From Aspidapion aeneum (taxonomy: Eukaryota > Arthropoda > Insecta > Coleoptera > Brentidae): a DNA stretch of 64,000 nucleotides. Below are positions 42,166 through 53,199 of this stretch, one piece after another. The stretch covers positions 7,898,372-7,962,371 of the forward strand of contig OY755042.1 of assembly GCA_963576565.1 (NCBI GenBank). The letters are read 5' to 3'. The number at the start of each line of letters is the position of its first letter. The first letter of the stretch is position 1. A model generated the notes under the pieces. That model did no database searches. It was not told the DNA's origin and saw only the letters and a program-made list of their open reading frames with translations. Position numbers and translations under genes: made by a program.

Positions 42166-44125
42166 GATCAGGACTGGTATTCTTATAAATTGGCTTAAAA
42201 ACGTTACGTTTTGAAAACGCTAAGCGAAACGCACAGCACCCTTCTCGCATGGCATTTGCGCTGACCAATCGAATTTGATTCCGTTGGTAAACGCGCCCTT
42301 GGGGTGGAACTCGCTAAGCATCCATAAAATTCTCGCTTTTTGTTCATGTTTTTTGACATTTGTCGCATAAATTAGAAATTTTTTTACCCGTTAGTTATTT
42401 TTGTTATTTAATGATAACATCGAAAATCTAGAGAAGGTAATGGTTAGAAATTGTTTTAATGAGAGATGTTGGGCTAGCGGTGTCTTAACATGATTGTAAT
42501 GACCCCTACACTCCTAGGGTATAATAATAAAGGTTATATAGACGTAAACCATAAATTTTCATCATAGGGTGTTTCTAATAAGGCTCAAATGCTCGGTTAA
42601 CTACTGTACAGCGTGTCCCATTTTCGATGGGATTAAATGGGAAACTCGGTTATTATTAAAGATATTGATTTTCTGATTGCACCTTACCGTGCTCTTTTTT
42701 TGAGCCCTTAAAAATGGCGTAATCAGATTTTTGCTATACCCCGTAGTTTCGCTAATACAGGGAGTTTTTGAAAAAATTGTATTTTTAATAATCCCTTGTA
42801 TCTCGCTTATTTTGCGAGATATTTTTATTCTGTAAAAACCTTTTCATGGCAACTTTTTTAGAAGAAAATAATAACGTTGTCAATTTTTTAAAATATTGTT
42901 TAGTTTTTGAGATATGGTATTTATCATAAAAAAATTAAATACGGACTTGGATTTTTTTTATTACTATTTTGATTGGTTTCATGCTAGTATTATCATAAAA
43001 TAATAAAAATTTAAAAAATTTTTGTTTTAAGGTAAAAAAAAATATTTAATATTTAAAAAAAAATTAATCCGAACCTGGATATTTCCAACATAAATATAAA
43101 TTAAAAATTGCTAGTAAAACAATTTTTAGTTTAACTGTTTTGATACATATATAGCATATTAAAATGGTTTTACGTTAATTTACAGATTTATTTGAAACAA
43201 AGTCTACGAAAAATACAAAAAAAAACAAATTATAAAAAATAACTAATTTTTCTGATTACCATTATGTGTAAGACATTGTTGGCATTTTTGAGTAATTTTT
43301 CTTAACGCATTTTGCATAAAAATATTTCTGCCATTTAAATATTGGGATTTTGTTGCTTGAATGAAGCAGTCAAACATATCACATTTTTCAAAATCTGGAT
43401 ATGGTCGATTTCTAGCCAGTTTAAAATAATTGTAAGCCATTCACAAAAATGACAAGTAAAATGACAATGTCAATTCCACGCTTTTGTTTTGTAAATTTCA
43501 GCAAAAATCTGATTACGCCATTTTGAAGGGCTCCAAAAAAGAGCACGGTAAGGTGCAATCAGAAAATCGATATCTTTAATAATAACCGAGTTTCCCATTT
43601 AATCCCATCGAAACTGGGACACGCTGTACAGGGTACCTTTACATATAGAAGTGTAAAAAACCTGCCCATAAACAATTTTTAATTATTAATTTATCTTTAC
43701 CACATAAATAGGTTCCAGAGGGGAAAGAAATACAGTAAATCTTTATTCGCAAACTCCTTAAAATCTTTCATTTCTACATTGAAGAATAAGAAAGGTAGCT
43801 ATTTTGGTACCTTATTGTGCTTAAAGTATAGGCTGAAGGCCTCCTTTAACCAGTATAATTAAAAATTAATAACTGTGTGTAATACTTTTTAATAGGTTTG
43901 AATTTTTTAAAAACGCCAAGCGATTTCCAGAAACAGATGCCATTTGGTAGGTGTTTTTAAACCCGGTTACCGTTTTAAAAAAATGCTCAGCGCAATCGTA
44001 CGTGAATACCATTTTTGTACTTTTGGTCAGGTGCTTAGCGATTTTGACGTCATAAAACGGTGAGCGTCTTAAAAACGCTATGCGTTTTTCATTACGAGAA
44101 TACCTGTCCAGGCACACCTCTTATG
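42166..44125. repeat. diverged inverted-repeat region around mariner-type copy 2
   Basis: GGACTGGTATTCTTATAAAT at 42173 is weakly inverted at 44090-44112 (GAGAATACCTGTCC). The octamer GCTAAGCG and close variants (GCTTAGCG, GCCAAGCG, GCTCAGCG) recur on both sides at 42224, 43915, 43985 and 44033. It may be an older element into which 42609-43626 inserted. Boundaries are uncertain. Confidence 0.35.
42609..43626. mobile_element. TA-flanked mariner-type element with small coding relic, copy 2
   Basis: TA (42607-42608, 43627-43628) flanks CAGCGTGTCCCATTTTCGAT and GGGACACGCTG. Inverted ends of about 110 bases match copy 1. The interior is oriented opposite to copy 1: on the minus strand (43440-43243) it encodes LARNRPYPDFEKCDMFDCFI and continues NGRNIFMQNALRKI for 65 codons. 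Confidence 0.82.
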
Positions 44126-44514
44126 GGATTTCCGTAATCCGTCAAACTGCATGAAATTTTAGTATGTTGTAGACTCAACCTTTATTATCAAAAGTTCTCA
44201 TGGGCCCAATTTAAATTAATGACCAGTTTTTGAAATACAGGGTGTTGAAAGTGATAATGTCCAAGTAGCATAATAGCTCTTTAGACGGATTTTTCAAACA
44301 TATAATTATTAATTAATAATAAAATTTATTAGTTTTTTAATGATTATTGACTTATTAAGTATTTAATACAGGATGTTTAGGCAAATATCATTTTTTAAAT
44401 AGTTTTGAAAAATATATGTATCATATATGTTATTAAGCATCCTACTTTTAACACTGGGCTGTTGGCGATTTTGTGCTGCAATAAAAGCGAAAAGGGACTA
44501 ATTGTGAAGAAAAA
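43629..44514. other. intron 2, nothing further assigned
   Basis: No coding region is recognised. The frame at 43866-44117 on the minus strand is composed of the GCTTAGCG-type repeats described above. Confidence 0.35.
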
Positions 44515-44785
44515 ATGGACGAGATAGTGTTTTAAACGTACAGATTAAAAATAATAAATAAATCGTAAATATATAAAATAGTAACATATTGCGTAAGTGG
44601 TTTAAAATCTCGTCATTAATTTAAGGTGGGCCAATAAGAACTTTTGATAAGAAATGTTCAATCTAAAACATACTAACACTAGTTTCTCATCAACTTTCGA
44701 GTAATATATACTTGAACAACCTGTAGATAATGTTTTAAAGGTACAGATTAAAAACAATAAATAAATCGTAAATGTATGTATGTTT
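44515..44785. repeat. ~55-bp direct duplication
   Basis: GTTTTAAACGTACAGATTAA ... AAATAAATCGTAAAT at 44529-44585 is repeated at 44731-44783 with few changes, about 200 bases apart. Confidence 0.6.
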
Positions 44786-44814
44786 TTAAGGAAATCGAGT
44801 AAAATATGTAATAA

Positions 44815-44950
44815 ACATGTTTCTTGTTTTAATTTTTTTACATCACCTCAATAAACGGACGTCGCTGGAGGGTTTGTCATTAGTCGTACCCCACTGAATA
44901 ATCTCTACATTAAAGATAATTACGTATTTTGCTCTAAGAAGCTTAGTTTT
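44815..44950. repeat. single monomer of the ~180-bp satellite-like family
   Basis: Contains AAACGGACGTCGCTGGAGGG, a TTAGTCGTACCCCACTGAA block and CTAAGAAGCTTAGTTTTTAT, matching the units at 16300-17010. It abuts the LINE fragment that follows. Confidence 0.65.
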
Positions 44951-44952
44951 TA

Positions 44953-46420
44953 TATTTTCTGACATTTTTGCGTCCACGAAAGATTTTTCTTATCACTCAT
45001 TCTTCTCACCTTTGATTGCGCGATTTTGTATTCTTTGCTTCTATCTGTCTTTTGGGATAAGTAGGTGTGATATAATTTCCTTTTTTCCTCTATTTCTCTT
45101 TCAATCTCAGCATCCCACCAGTATGGTTTTCTTCTTTTAGAAGTTCCTTCCACTAATCCTAGTGCTTCTTTTGCAGCTTGATGGATGCTTAATGTAATAC
45201 ATTTGTATTCCTCATCTGCGGTTTCGCCTGAACTTGTATTAAATTTTTCGTTCAGTCTCTTTTTGTATAAGTTTTTTAGGCTGTCATGTTCTAGGCTTAG
45301 TAGATTATATTTACAGTGATCAATTTCTTCAATCACTGTATCAAGATGTTGTTGATGTAGGCTTCGGCCTTGATAAGGAAAGAGAATTTTTTACTCCAGA
45401 AAATAGTGATCACTTCCGCATGTTGATCCACGCTTTGTTCTGACATCTTGAATTTTTAGTTTTGTCTTTTGTTTAGTGATAAGATAATCAATGACGGATT
45501 TCAGGTTTTGTGAGGGTTTGGTCCAGGTATATTTGTGTATTTCCTTATGTTGAAAAAAACCGTTTTGGATTTTTAGGTCTAATTGCGCACATACTGTAAT
45601 TAGCCGTCCATTGTCATTAACAATATTTTCTCTATATTGGCCAACCGTCAGCTCATTAACTCTGTTACCGGTTCTACTATTTAAATCTCCCAATATGACA
45701 ATTTCTCTAGATGTACTTACTGCTGATATTTCATTGTGTATTTGTTCAAAAAAATTGTCTCACGGCTACATTTGCATCGTCATTATACGCATAAATTCGA
45801 AAAATCGTAAGTCTCATTCCTTTTATTGTTATATTCATTTTAATTAGCCTTTCATTTACTGCTTCCCAGTTGGTAATAAATTTTCGAAATCTTTTGTTGA
45901 CCAAAATAGGTACTCCTTGTTGAGCATGTTTTTCTTTTGCCACTCCGCTATAGAAATGGTCATATTGTCCTAGATTTTTAGATCCCTTTCCTTTCTTTTT
46001 CGTTTCTGTTAGTACAGCAAGGTCTACCTTCATTCTGCTGCACTCATGTACTATTTCATTAACTTTTCGACCCATTTCTTGTACGTTCCACGTTCCATGT
46101 ACCAAAAATCATATTCCTGTTTTTTTGCTTGGTTCGTCTTTTCTTTCCGAGGCGTTTGATTGGGTTTTTTAACAGTGTACATTTTTTCCGGGTATCAGAG
46201 AGTTAGTCTGATGCCCCAACCCCCAACCTGGAGGACCAGGTGATTTTTGATCGAGGTTTTCTTCCTCTAGCCTTTGACGATTCCAACGCCGGTACTACAA
46301 GGCAGCATCTTCTTCACCTGTGATCCTAGGCAGGAGCCCTTACAGGGTGCTATCATCCAGGCCAGATAAACCCTGGTTTTTTACGAGGTTGTTACTCCCC
46401 CCTCTCCTTTCCCGTTAGTG
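44953..46420 (-). pseudogene. LINE endonuclease region and 5' leader, RT missing
   Basis: Reading the minus strand from 46105: an endonuclease start (TWNVQEMGRKVNEIVHECSR, DLAVLTETKKKG), then in another frame GDLNSRTGNRVNELTVGQYR and GSTCGSDHYF, then a spacer (KRRKPYWWDAEIEREIEEKR). Frame changes occur near 45740 and 45370. Coding homology stops at 44953 before any reverse transcriptase. GC-richer sequence at 46110-46420 (CCCAACCTGGAGGACCAGG) precedes the ORF and is probably the LINE's 5' leader. Loss of the 3' rather than 5' end is unusual for this class. Confidence 0.85.
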
Positions 46421-46439
46421 CAATGGGACCCCAGACTTG

Positions 46440-47745
46440 AGACTGGTATAACGGAGCTTCTACTAGCAAACAAACCAAGTACTATCACCTTCTTCTAGCT
46501 TCTACCACCAAAAAACCAACTACTACCACCTTCCCCAAGCTTCTACCACTCAAAAATCAACTACTACCATCTCCCCTAGATTCTACCACTAAAAATCAAC
46601 TACTACCACATTCCCCTAGCTTCTACCACTAAAAAACCTCCTCCTAGATTCTATCACCAAAATATCAACTACTACCAGAATTTCCTAGCTTCTACCAACA
46701 AAAACCAACTATTACCACCTCTCCTTAGCTTCTACTAGCATAAAACCAACTACTACCACCTCTCCTTAGCTTCTAATAACAAAAAACAGCTACTACGACC
46801 TTCCCCTAGCTTCTGTCACCAAAAAACCAACTACTAACTAGGGGAATGTGGTAGTAGTTGATTTTCTGTTGGTAGAATCTAGGGTGAGGTGGTACTAGTT
46901 AATATTTTAGTAGGTGAGGCTAGGGGAAGGGTTTTTTGGTGGTAGAAGCTCGTGGAAGGTAATAGTTGGTTTTTTGTGGTAGAATCTAAGGGGAGGTGGT
47001 AGTAGTTGATTTCTTAGTGGTAGAGGCTAGGGAAAGGTGGTAGAAGTTGGTTTTTTGGTAGCAGAAGCTAAGGAAAGGTGGTAGTAGTTGGTTTTTTGGT
47101 GGTAGAAGCTAGGGGTATGTGGTAGTAATTGATTTTTTGGTGGTAGAACCTAATGGAAGGTGGTAGTAGTGGATTTTTTTGTGGTAGAAGCTAGGGGAAG
47201 GTGGTAGTAGTTGGTTTTTTGTTGGTAGAACCTAATGGGACGTGGTAGTAATTGACTTTTTAGTGGTAGAAACTAGGGGAAGGTGATAGTAGTTCATTTT
47301 TTAGTGGCAGAATCTAGGGGGAGGTGGTAGTAGTTGATTTTCTGGTGGTAGAATCGAGGGGGAGGTGGTAGTAGTTGATTTTTTAGTGGTAGAGGGAGGC
47401 TAGGGGAAGGTGGTAGTAGTTGGTTTTTTGCTGGTAGAAGATAGGGGAATGTGGTAGTAGTTGATTTTCTGGTGGTAGAATGTAGGGGGAGGTAGTAGTA
47501 GTTGATTTTTTATTGGTAGAGGAAGGCTAGGGGAAGGTGGTAGAAGTTGGTTTTTTGTTGACAGAAGCTAGGAGAAGGTGGTAGTAGTTGTTTGTTTGAT
47601 GGTCGGATCTAGGGGGAGGTAGAGTCCCTGTATGTTGACATATTTGGATATATTATAATATATCCAAATATGTCAACATACAGGGACTTTAGGGGGAGGT
47701 AGTAGTAGTTGATTTTTTAGTGGTGGAGGCTAGGGAGGTGGTGGT
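46440..47745. repeat. ~41-bp minisatellite array that reverses orientation
   Basis: About ten units of the form CTTCTACCACCAAAAAACCA + ACTACTACCACCTTCCCC (about 38-42 bases) run from 46450 to about 46838. From there the same unit continues in reverse complement (GGTGGTAGTAGTTGGTTTTT) for about 22 units, to 47745. The turning point is at CTACTAACTAGGGGAATGTG. Unit variants differ by substitutions and 1-3 bp indels. There is no gene. Confidence 0.9.
47622..47689. mobile_element. perfect palindrome inserted in the minisatellite
   Basis: Bases 47623-47688 are a perfect 66-bp palindrome, beginning AGTCCCTGTATGTTGACATA and turning at ATATTA/TAATAT. TA dinucleotides lie at both junctions, as for a minimal Tc1/mariner-type MITE consisting only of two arms. 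Confidence 0.8.
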
Positions 47746-48420
47746 AGCTTTGGTTTATTGTTGGTCATTAAAATTCTGGTCAGTGAAATAGGTAGACCCG
47801 ACCGAGGCTGAATGGATCACAAATCACGTGACATCCATTCTGAGGCACACGCAGCGCCTCTAGTAATAACCCATTGAACTACACTTTCAATGCTTATAAC
47901 GATTTTGGAAATCTATTTACAATACCCGAATGAACTATTTTTTAAGGAAACAAAACGATAATGTTTTTTTATTATATGAAAGGATTTGTCAAAATTGTCA
48001 ACCGTATCCAATGGATTTTTTAAAATATTTTGTATATAATAAAAAAATAAAAAAAACTCAAAAAAAAAATTCCTTTCAATTTGGTAGTTATTTCTGACTC
48101 AAATAACTTATTTTGAGTATATTAGAAAAAGTTTTTTTTACGATCCCAATAGCCATTTTCCTATAGTATGGGGAAGGCAAAAAAAATATTTTGATTAAAA
48201 AAAAAATAATATGTAGGGGGAGTGGTAGCAAACTGTACGGAATTTATAAAGGTGAGAGGTTTCGTTACAGGTGCGTTATAATGAAGAGGGGAGGAGTAAA
48301 AATTTCGGAATTTTTGCGTTACGTAGTTTAAGAGCAGACCCTAATGCTCATTATCTTTAAAGAATTGACTTTTGACCTGTCTTTGTTTATAACTGGCAAA
48401 ATTATCACTTGCAATTGAAC
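47746..48420. other. intron, nothing assigned
   Basis: Contains AT-rich and A-rich stretches. A TGGTCAGTGAAATAGG-like phrase resembles one at 35773. No gene. Confidence 0.35.
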
Positions 48421-48639
48421 TACACGTAGATTTAACGGGAATAAGTACACTATTGTTCTGGTAAATATACGGTATAATCCATCAGTAACGTTTCGACAAT
48501 GGTTTTTGTCTTCATTAGAATGTACGATCTAGTCTGGAGGTCTGATGAAGACAAAAACCATTGTCGAAACGTTACTGATGGATTAAAGCGTATATTTACC
48601 AGAACAAAAGTGTCCTTATTCCCACTAAATCTACGTGTA
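48421..48639. repeat. head-to-head Penelope-like terminal hairpin
   Basis: The arms 48421-48516 and 48545-48639 are reverse complements (nearly perfect over the inner 37 bases, GAAGACAAAAACCATTGTCG), with a 28-base loop. Each arm carries CTGATGA-A-GACA...TGTC-GAAACGTTAC, a layout like the hairpin next to Penelope-like coding sequence at 54371-54402 and partly like the hammerhead core. Two such termini joined head-to-head are suggested. Confidence 0.6.
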
Positions 48640-49938
48640 TTTGTTTATATCATTGATGTCATTCTGGGTGTCAAAATATACCTGGACACCCTGTACTGTC
48701 AAGCACAAAAATCACAGTACACCAATTAAAAAATAGTAATGACACATCGGCTTTCCCGCCAAATATTTTTAGCGCTACACCCCGTATTTTTAGTTTAGGA
48801 CGATAGCTTCGCGATGGCGCTATCCCAGCAGGAAAGACACCGTTAAGCCCTGTATCCTGCGTGTCTTTAAATGCTTTTGAAATTTGAATTTGTCAAGCAC
48901 TTGATGTGCACATCAATAAAACTTGTCAAATTTGTTTTTCGCGAAGATTATATTTATGTTCGCGAAGTGAATTTTGTTCACATTTCTTTTGAGATAAAAA
49001 TCCAAAAAAAAATCCGTGTGCTGGCGTTTTATCATGGGAAAGTAAAATCTTGCAGAGCAGAGCGATGATCTCTCTCAAAAAAGGTTTAGAATGAGAGGTG
49101 CTTGTTGTGTTACGGTTCGGTTCGGTGTAAGTGTAATAGTTACTGATTTTTAATGTATTCATACTAATAATTATGATTAAAATAAATTATTATTTTTATA
49201 TGCAATTTTTTGGACTTTATTTTTTTGACAATTCCAACAAAAACAAAAAATTGAGAACTAACTGACCTGTATAATTATATACGAGGCGCAGAGCGCAAAA
49301 ATTAGTTCAAACAGACAACTATGGGATGGCGCTGTTCAAATGCCATTCATTGTATTAAGAGTTTAACATGGGGGTGACCTATCTATTTCTGTGGTTAGTA
49401 ATCTGTGACAAAAATAAAAAAACTTCAAAACGGCTAACAACAGAAAAACTAAAAAATGTGGATTTGAAAATAATTTGAAAAAATAATACAAAAAGTCTTC
49501 TTCTTGTTTCATGCAAGTTTATCTAAAGACTGCCTAGTTCTGCCTAAGGCCTGCCCAAAGACTGCCTAGTCCTGCCCAAGTACTGCCTAGTCCTGCTCAA
49601 AGTACAAAATGTGTTTTTTGCAAAACTGATATTTTTAAATATTTATTAGTAAGGAGTCAGTATTCAAATAATCCAATTTCACACAAGAATAGGAACCATT
49701 TCGTAAAATATTATCTTGGCAGTGTGTTTTTTTTAAATTTATAATAATAATAAATGCTTCTATTGCCATATAAAAAAAATACTACTTCTATCTACACTGA
49801 GAAAACAAAATGCGTTTTATACGGCAAAGGCTAGGATTCACACTGCATACTAGTTTCCTAGTAGGAAGCGCGCTTTCCATCCAGGCCTGGCTTAGATTTA
49901 GGAATTTTTTGATCGATACTCGTTTATTCATTTTACAG
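48640..49938. other. intron, short repeat only
   Basis: At 49527-49602 a ~21-bp unit (GACTGCCTAGTCCTGCCCAA) is repeated three to four times. No other feature is recognised. Confidence 0.5.
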
Positions 49939-50087
49939 AGGACCAGAAGGACAAGAAAAAAAAGAAAAAAAATATTCCAGCAACAATTACTCAAGAGCCT
50001 ACGAATCCAGGGGAATCAATAGTCTTGGATGATAGTGATGTGCTTCTTAACGATGAAGCAATTGTCATCGATGACAGTGTTAAAGAG
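49939..50087 (+). CDS. exon 3 of the gene at 36099, SUMO-interaction-like motifs
   Basis: It begins after TCATTTTACAG, completing the phase-1 codon from 41941, and is open for 49 further codons to a GTTTGT donor (50088), phase 0. It encodes a Lys run (KDQKDKKKKKKN), then GESIVLDDSDVLLNDEAIVI. SIVLDDSD and AIVIDDS are two adjacent hydrophobic-acidic motifs of the kind that bind SUMO. Joining in phase across a run of 8+8 A residues supports the exon. Confidence 0.82.
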
Positions 50088-50377
50088 GTTTGTTGTCATT
50101 GACCTTTGAACAAAACTATTATAAGTCAACGGGTTCGGTTCGGTTTTTTGTCATTCAAATAATCAGAATCAGAACCTTTCAGAATTGCATTAATTTTTAA
50201 ATTACCAGAAACACGGATTTATTTGTATGGATTTACTATACATGTTTTGTACTTTTAAAAAAATATTTGTAAAGTACGATGTTGGAAATAGCTATTTGTC
50301 AAGCATTTGGGTGCTGAAAATAGATTTCTGCAAGCGTTAGGAACAATAGTTTCTCTACGAGCGTCAATAAAATACTC

Positions 50378-51100
50378 TGCCAATATATGGGCCCCTAAGC
50401 TCACACTAGGTACTATAGTTATAGTGTACGTGTGAGCTAATATAACTAAAAACTAAAATATATTTTATTCAACTCCAGACTAAATTACCTTTTGTTTGAT
50501 ACCACACAAGCCATGTTTTGACTTAAACTCAAATTTTTGAAATCTACCCCCACCCTTAAAAAAAACAAAAACTAAAATGTATTTTGTTAAACTCCGGACT
50601 CAATTACCTTTCGTTTGATATCACACACGCCATATTTTCACTTAAACTCTAATTTTTGAAATATACCCCCACCCTTTTTTTTAAATAAATTAAAATGTAT
50701 TTTGTTTAACTCCAGACTCAATTACCTTTCGTTTGATATCACACACGCCATATTTTCACTTAAACTCTAATTTTTGAAATCTACCCCCATCCTTTTATTT
50801 GGTTTGTGTTCGGTGGATTTTGTTCATTTTTAAATGGGACCATCTCGGCCCAAAACCCAGCCTAGGTACCAAATTTCACTAAAATCGGCCAAGCGGTTTT
50901 TGAGTTATGCGCGTTGGTCGTTACAGACAGACAGACAGACATACAGACAGACAGACAGGCGGCGCAACAAAAAAGTTTCAAAATCATCTGAAACGCAAAG
51001 ATATATAAAAATTTTTGAAATCAGAGCAACTTTTTTTTTCTCGAAAAAATTAGGATCACCATAGCTCACACTACTATAGTATAGTATATGTGTGAGCTAA
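50378..51100 (-). mobile_element. hairpin-ended repeat unit with GACA microsatellite (Helentron/DINE-like), unit 1
   Basis: Read on the minus strand, the unit starts with a hairpin (TAGCTCACACATATACTATA ... GTGTGAGCTA). A T-rich block and a (GTCT)n microsatellite follow, then CCGCTTGGCCGATTTTAATG, three tandem ~125-bp units (TGATATCAAACGAAAGGTAA type), and a second hairpin (TAGCTCACACGTACACTATA ... GTGTGAGCTTA) followed by GGGGCCCATATATTGGCAGA. Tandem core, GTCY microsatellite and terminal palindromes together recall DINE-1/mini-me (Helentron-related) elements of insects. That is a comparison of architecture, not a proven relation. Confidence 0.7.
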
Positions 51101-51483
51101 AAAAAATTATAAGAAATGTAAACCAAAACACATCTTCACCACATGACGCTACTTTTTCCAAAAAAAAACAAGCTTTTTTTTAACGAAATTTAACACCTTA
51201 CCTTTACACCATAGCAACCAAGGCATTTCATAGGCAATATTATCAATAGAAACTTAAAATCTATACAGGTTTTTTTTATATTTGACATTTCTGCAGGGAA
51301 AATATTTTTTATTTTTTAATTTTTGCCACACCAGTGCGGCAAAGTAGATTTTTCACACGCTCGTAGAAAATAGTAGATTACCTAACTAGTACGAAATGCC
51401 ACTTTTCCGCACGCGCTATCGCGTCGTGCGGCCATTACTCAAGTGTGGAAAAGTCACATCACGCGCGGGTTAGGTACACTATT
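51100..51483. other. spacer between inverted units
   Basis: Contains GC-rich imperfect palindromes (CCGCACGCGCTATCGCGTCG, TGTGGAAAAGTCACATC) and the word CACGCTCGTAGAAAA, which also occurs at 54733. No gene. Confidence 0.4.
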
Positions 51484-52160
51484 AGCTCACACATATACTA
51501 TACTATAGTAGTGTGAGCTATGGTGATCCTAATTTTTTCGAAAAAAAAAAGTTGCTCCGATTTCAAAATTTTTTATATATCTTTGCGTTTCAGATGATTT
51601 TGAAACTTTTTTGTCGCGCCGTCTCTCTGTCTGTCTGTATGTCTGTCTGTCTGTCTGTAACGACCAACGCGCATAACTCAAAAACCGCTTGGCCGATTTT
51701 AATGAAATTTGGTACCTAGGCTGGGTCTTGGCTCGAGATGGTGGGGGTAGATTTCAAAAATTAGAGTTTATGTGAAAATATGGCGTGTGTAATATCAAAC
51801 GAAAGGTAATTGAGTCTGCTGTTGAACAAAATACATTTTAATTTATTTTAAAAAAAGGGTGGGGGTATATTTTAAAAATTAGAGTTTAAGTAAAAATATG
51901 GCGTGTGTGATATCAAACGAAAGGTAATTGAGTCCGGAGTTTAACAAAATACATTTTAGTTTTTGTTTTTTTAAGGGTGGGGGTAGATTTCAAAAATCTG
52001 AGTTTAAGTCAAAACATGGCTTGTGTGGTATCAAACAAAAGGTAATTTAGTCTGGAGTTGAATAAGATTTATTTCAGTTTTTAGTTATATTAGCTCACAC
52101 GTACACTATAACTATAGTACCTAGTATGAGCTTAGGGGCCCATATATTGGCAGAGTATCT
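51484..52160 (+). mobile_element. hairpin-ended repeat unit, unit 2 (inverted relative to unit 1)
   Basis: Same order as unit 1 but on the plus strand: hairpin at 51484-51521, (GTCT)n at 51625-51660, CCGCTTGGCCGATTTTAATG at 51686, tandem units 51740-52060, terminal hairpin 52093-52132 and GGCCCATATATTGGCAGAGT. With unit 1 it forms a 1.8-kb inverted pair. Confidence 0.7.
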
Positions 52161-52419
52161 TTTCTATAAGCGTGAGGAAAAAACTACAAAGTTAACTCAA
52201 AAACTATTTATATTCAAAACATTTTAACAAATCAAATATTATTATTATTCACATTAATATTAAAAGTGCAATTTGTAGTGTGCTGTAAGTTGATAGCAGT
52301 TTTCGGAAGCACCAATTGTTACACTTGTGGCCCCAAAACTGTGGCTACATGGGGGCACTTTGGTAGGCTGTATAGCTGAAAGTTGCTGACTAGTGGAAGG
52401 AACAGGGTCGCTGAAGTTC

Positions 52420-53092
52420 AAAATTTTATTTGATATATTTTTTTGAAATCCAGTTGAGCTGTCAAGGTACTCTTCTGCGACACTTCAAGATTTCCAACCA
52501 CCGAGACCTTTGATATTGGTTATTCCTTCGCCGGAATCAGCAAGCATTGTGGCGGCAGAACGTCGAAAGCTGTGGCCCGTGTATAATTCTGGATTTGGAA
52601 GCTTCAGGTAGCCTGCAATATCCGATGGCATTTGACCGAAAAACCGGCTATGTAGGGTTCCTGGTTTCCTTGGCATATTTTCAGAACAATTTAAGCAGTT
52701 TTCCGTTCTCGGCTTCTTTTGAAATAGCAAAACTTCTGAATTTTTATAATTAACATATTTCCTTTTTCTTGCATGTGCCACAAACACATTTTCGCCAGCT
52801 CTTCCCGGCGACATGCTTTCGCCAAACCAAGAATCGTGGCAACGTTTATGTGCAAATATATTTCGTCAGGTGCTTTGTTTAGGAACTTGAAAATTTCTTC
52901 TTTTGTGGAAATTTTGGCCTTCTTGGGTCTTAATCCAACGTTTTGAAAAAATTGCTCAAATCGACGTTTTTTTTTAGTTTTATGACACTTTTGAGCATTG
53001 GGTACCTCGACCAGCCAAATATCCCGGCTTACATATTTTGGAAATTTCAGAGAAATATTAATTCCTTTAGTGGGGCACCAGGTCTCAAACAA
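52420..53092 (-). pseudogene. Crypton-type tyrosine recombinase, broken
   Basis: A minus-strand frame from 53092 contains a KVPNAQKCHKTK-like region and GLAKACRREELAKM, whose Arg fits the first catalytic Arg of tyrosine recombinases. A frameshift near 52750-52810 leads to the second part with YTGHSFRRSAATMLADSG (the His-x-x-Arg box) and GLGGWKS (Trp/His box). A stop follows at once (near 52486), and a continuing EEYLDSS supplies a possible catalytic Tyr beyond the stop. The GHSFRRSAATMLA...GGWKS signature matches Crypton-like recombinases of insects. It has at least two disabling changes. Confidence 0.85.
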
Positions 53093-53199
53093 ACTGTATT
53101 CCTTCTCATACCTGTAACAGGATTTTCAAGGAAGCAGGTCCAAATTAGCAACTCTAGCGGCTTCTAGAACTGACTCGGGTAGATCTTCGTCCGAAGAAT

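Noticed and set aside
46440..47745. Regular ~41-bp repeats suggestive of a CRISPR array
   Set aside because: The units are contiguous minisatellite copies with no unique spacers, they change orientation, and the context is an animal intron.
48926..49162. Frames on both strands in the intron near 49000
   Set aside because: They are short, AT-rich, lack splice or domain evidence, and overlap each other on opposite strands.
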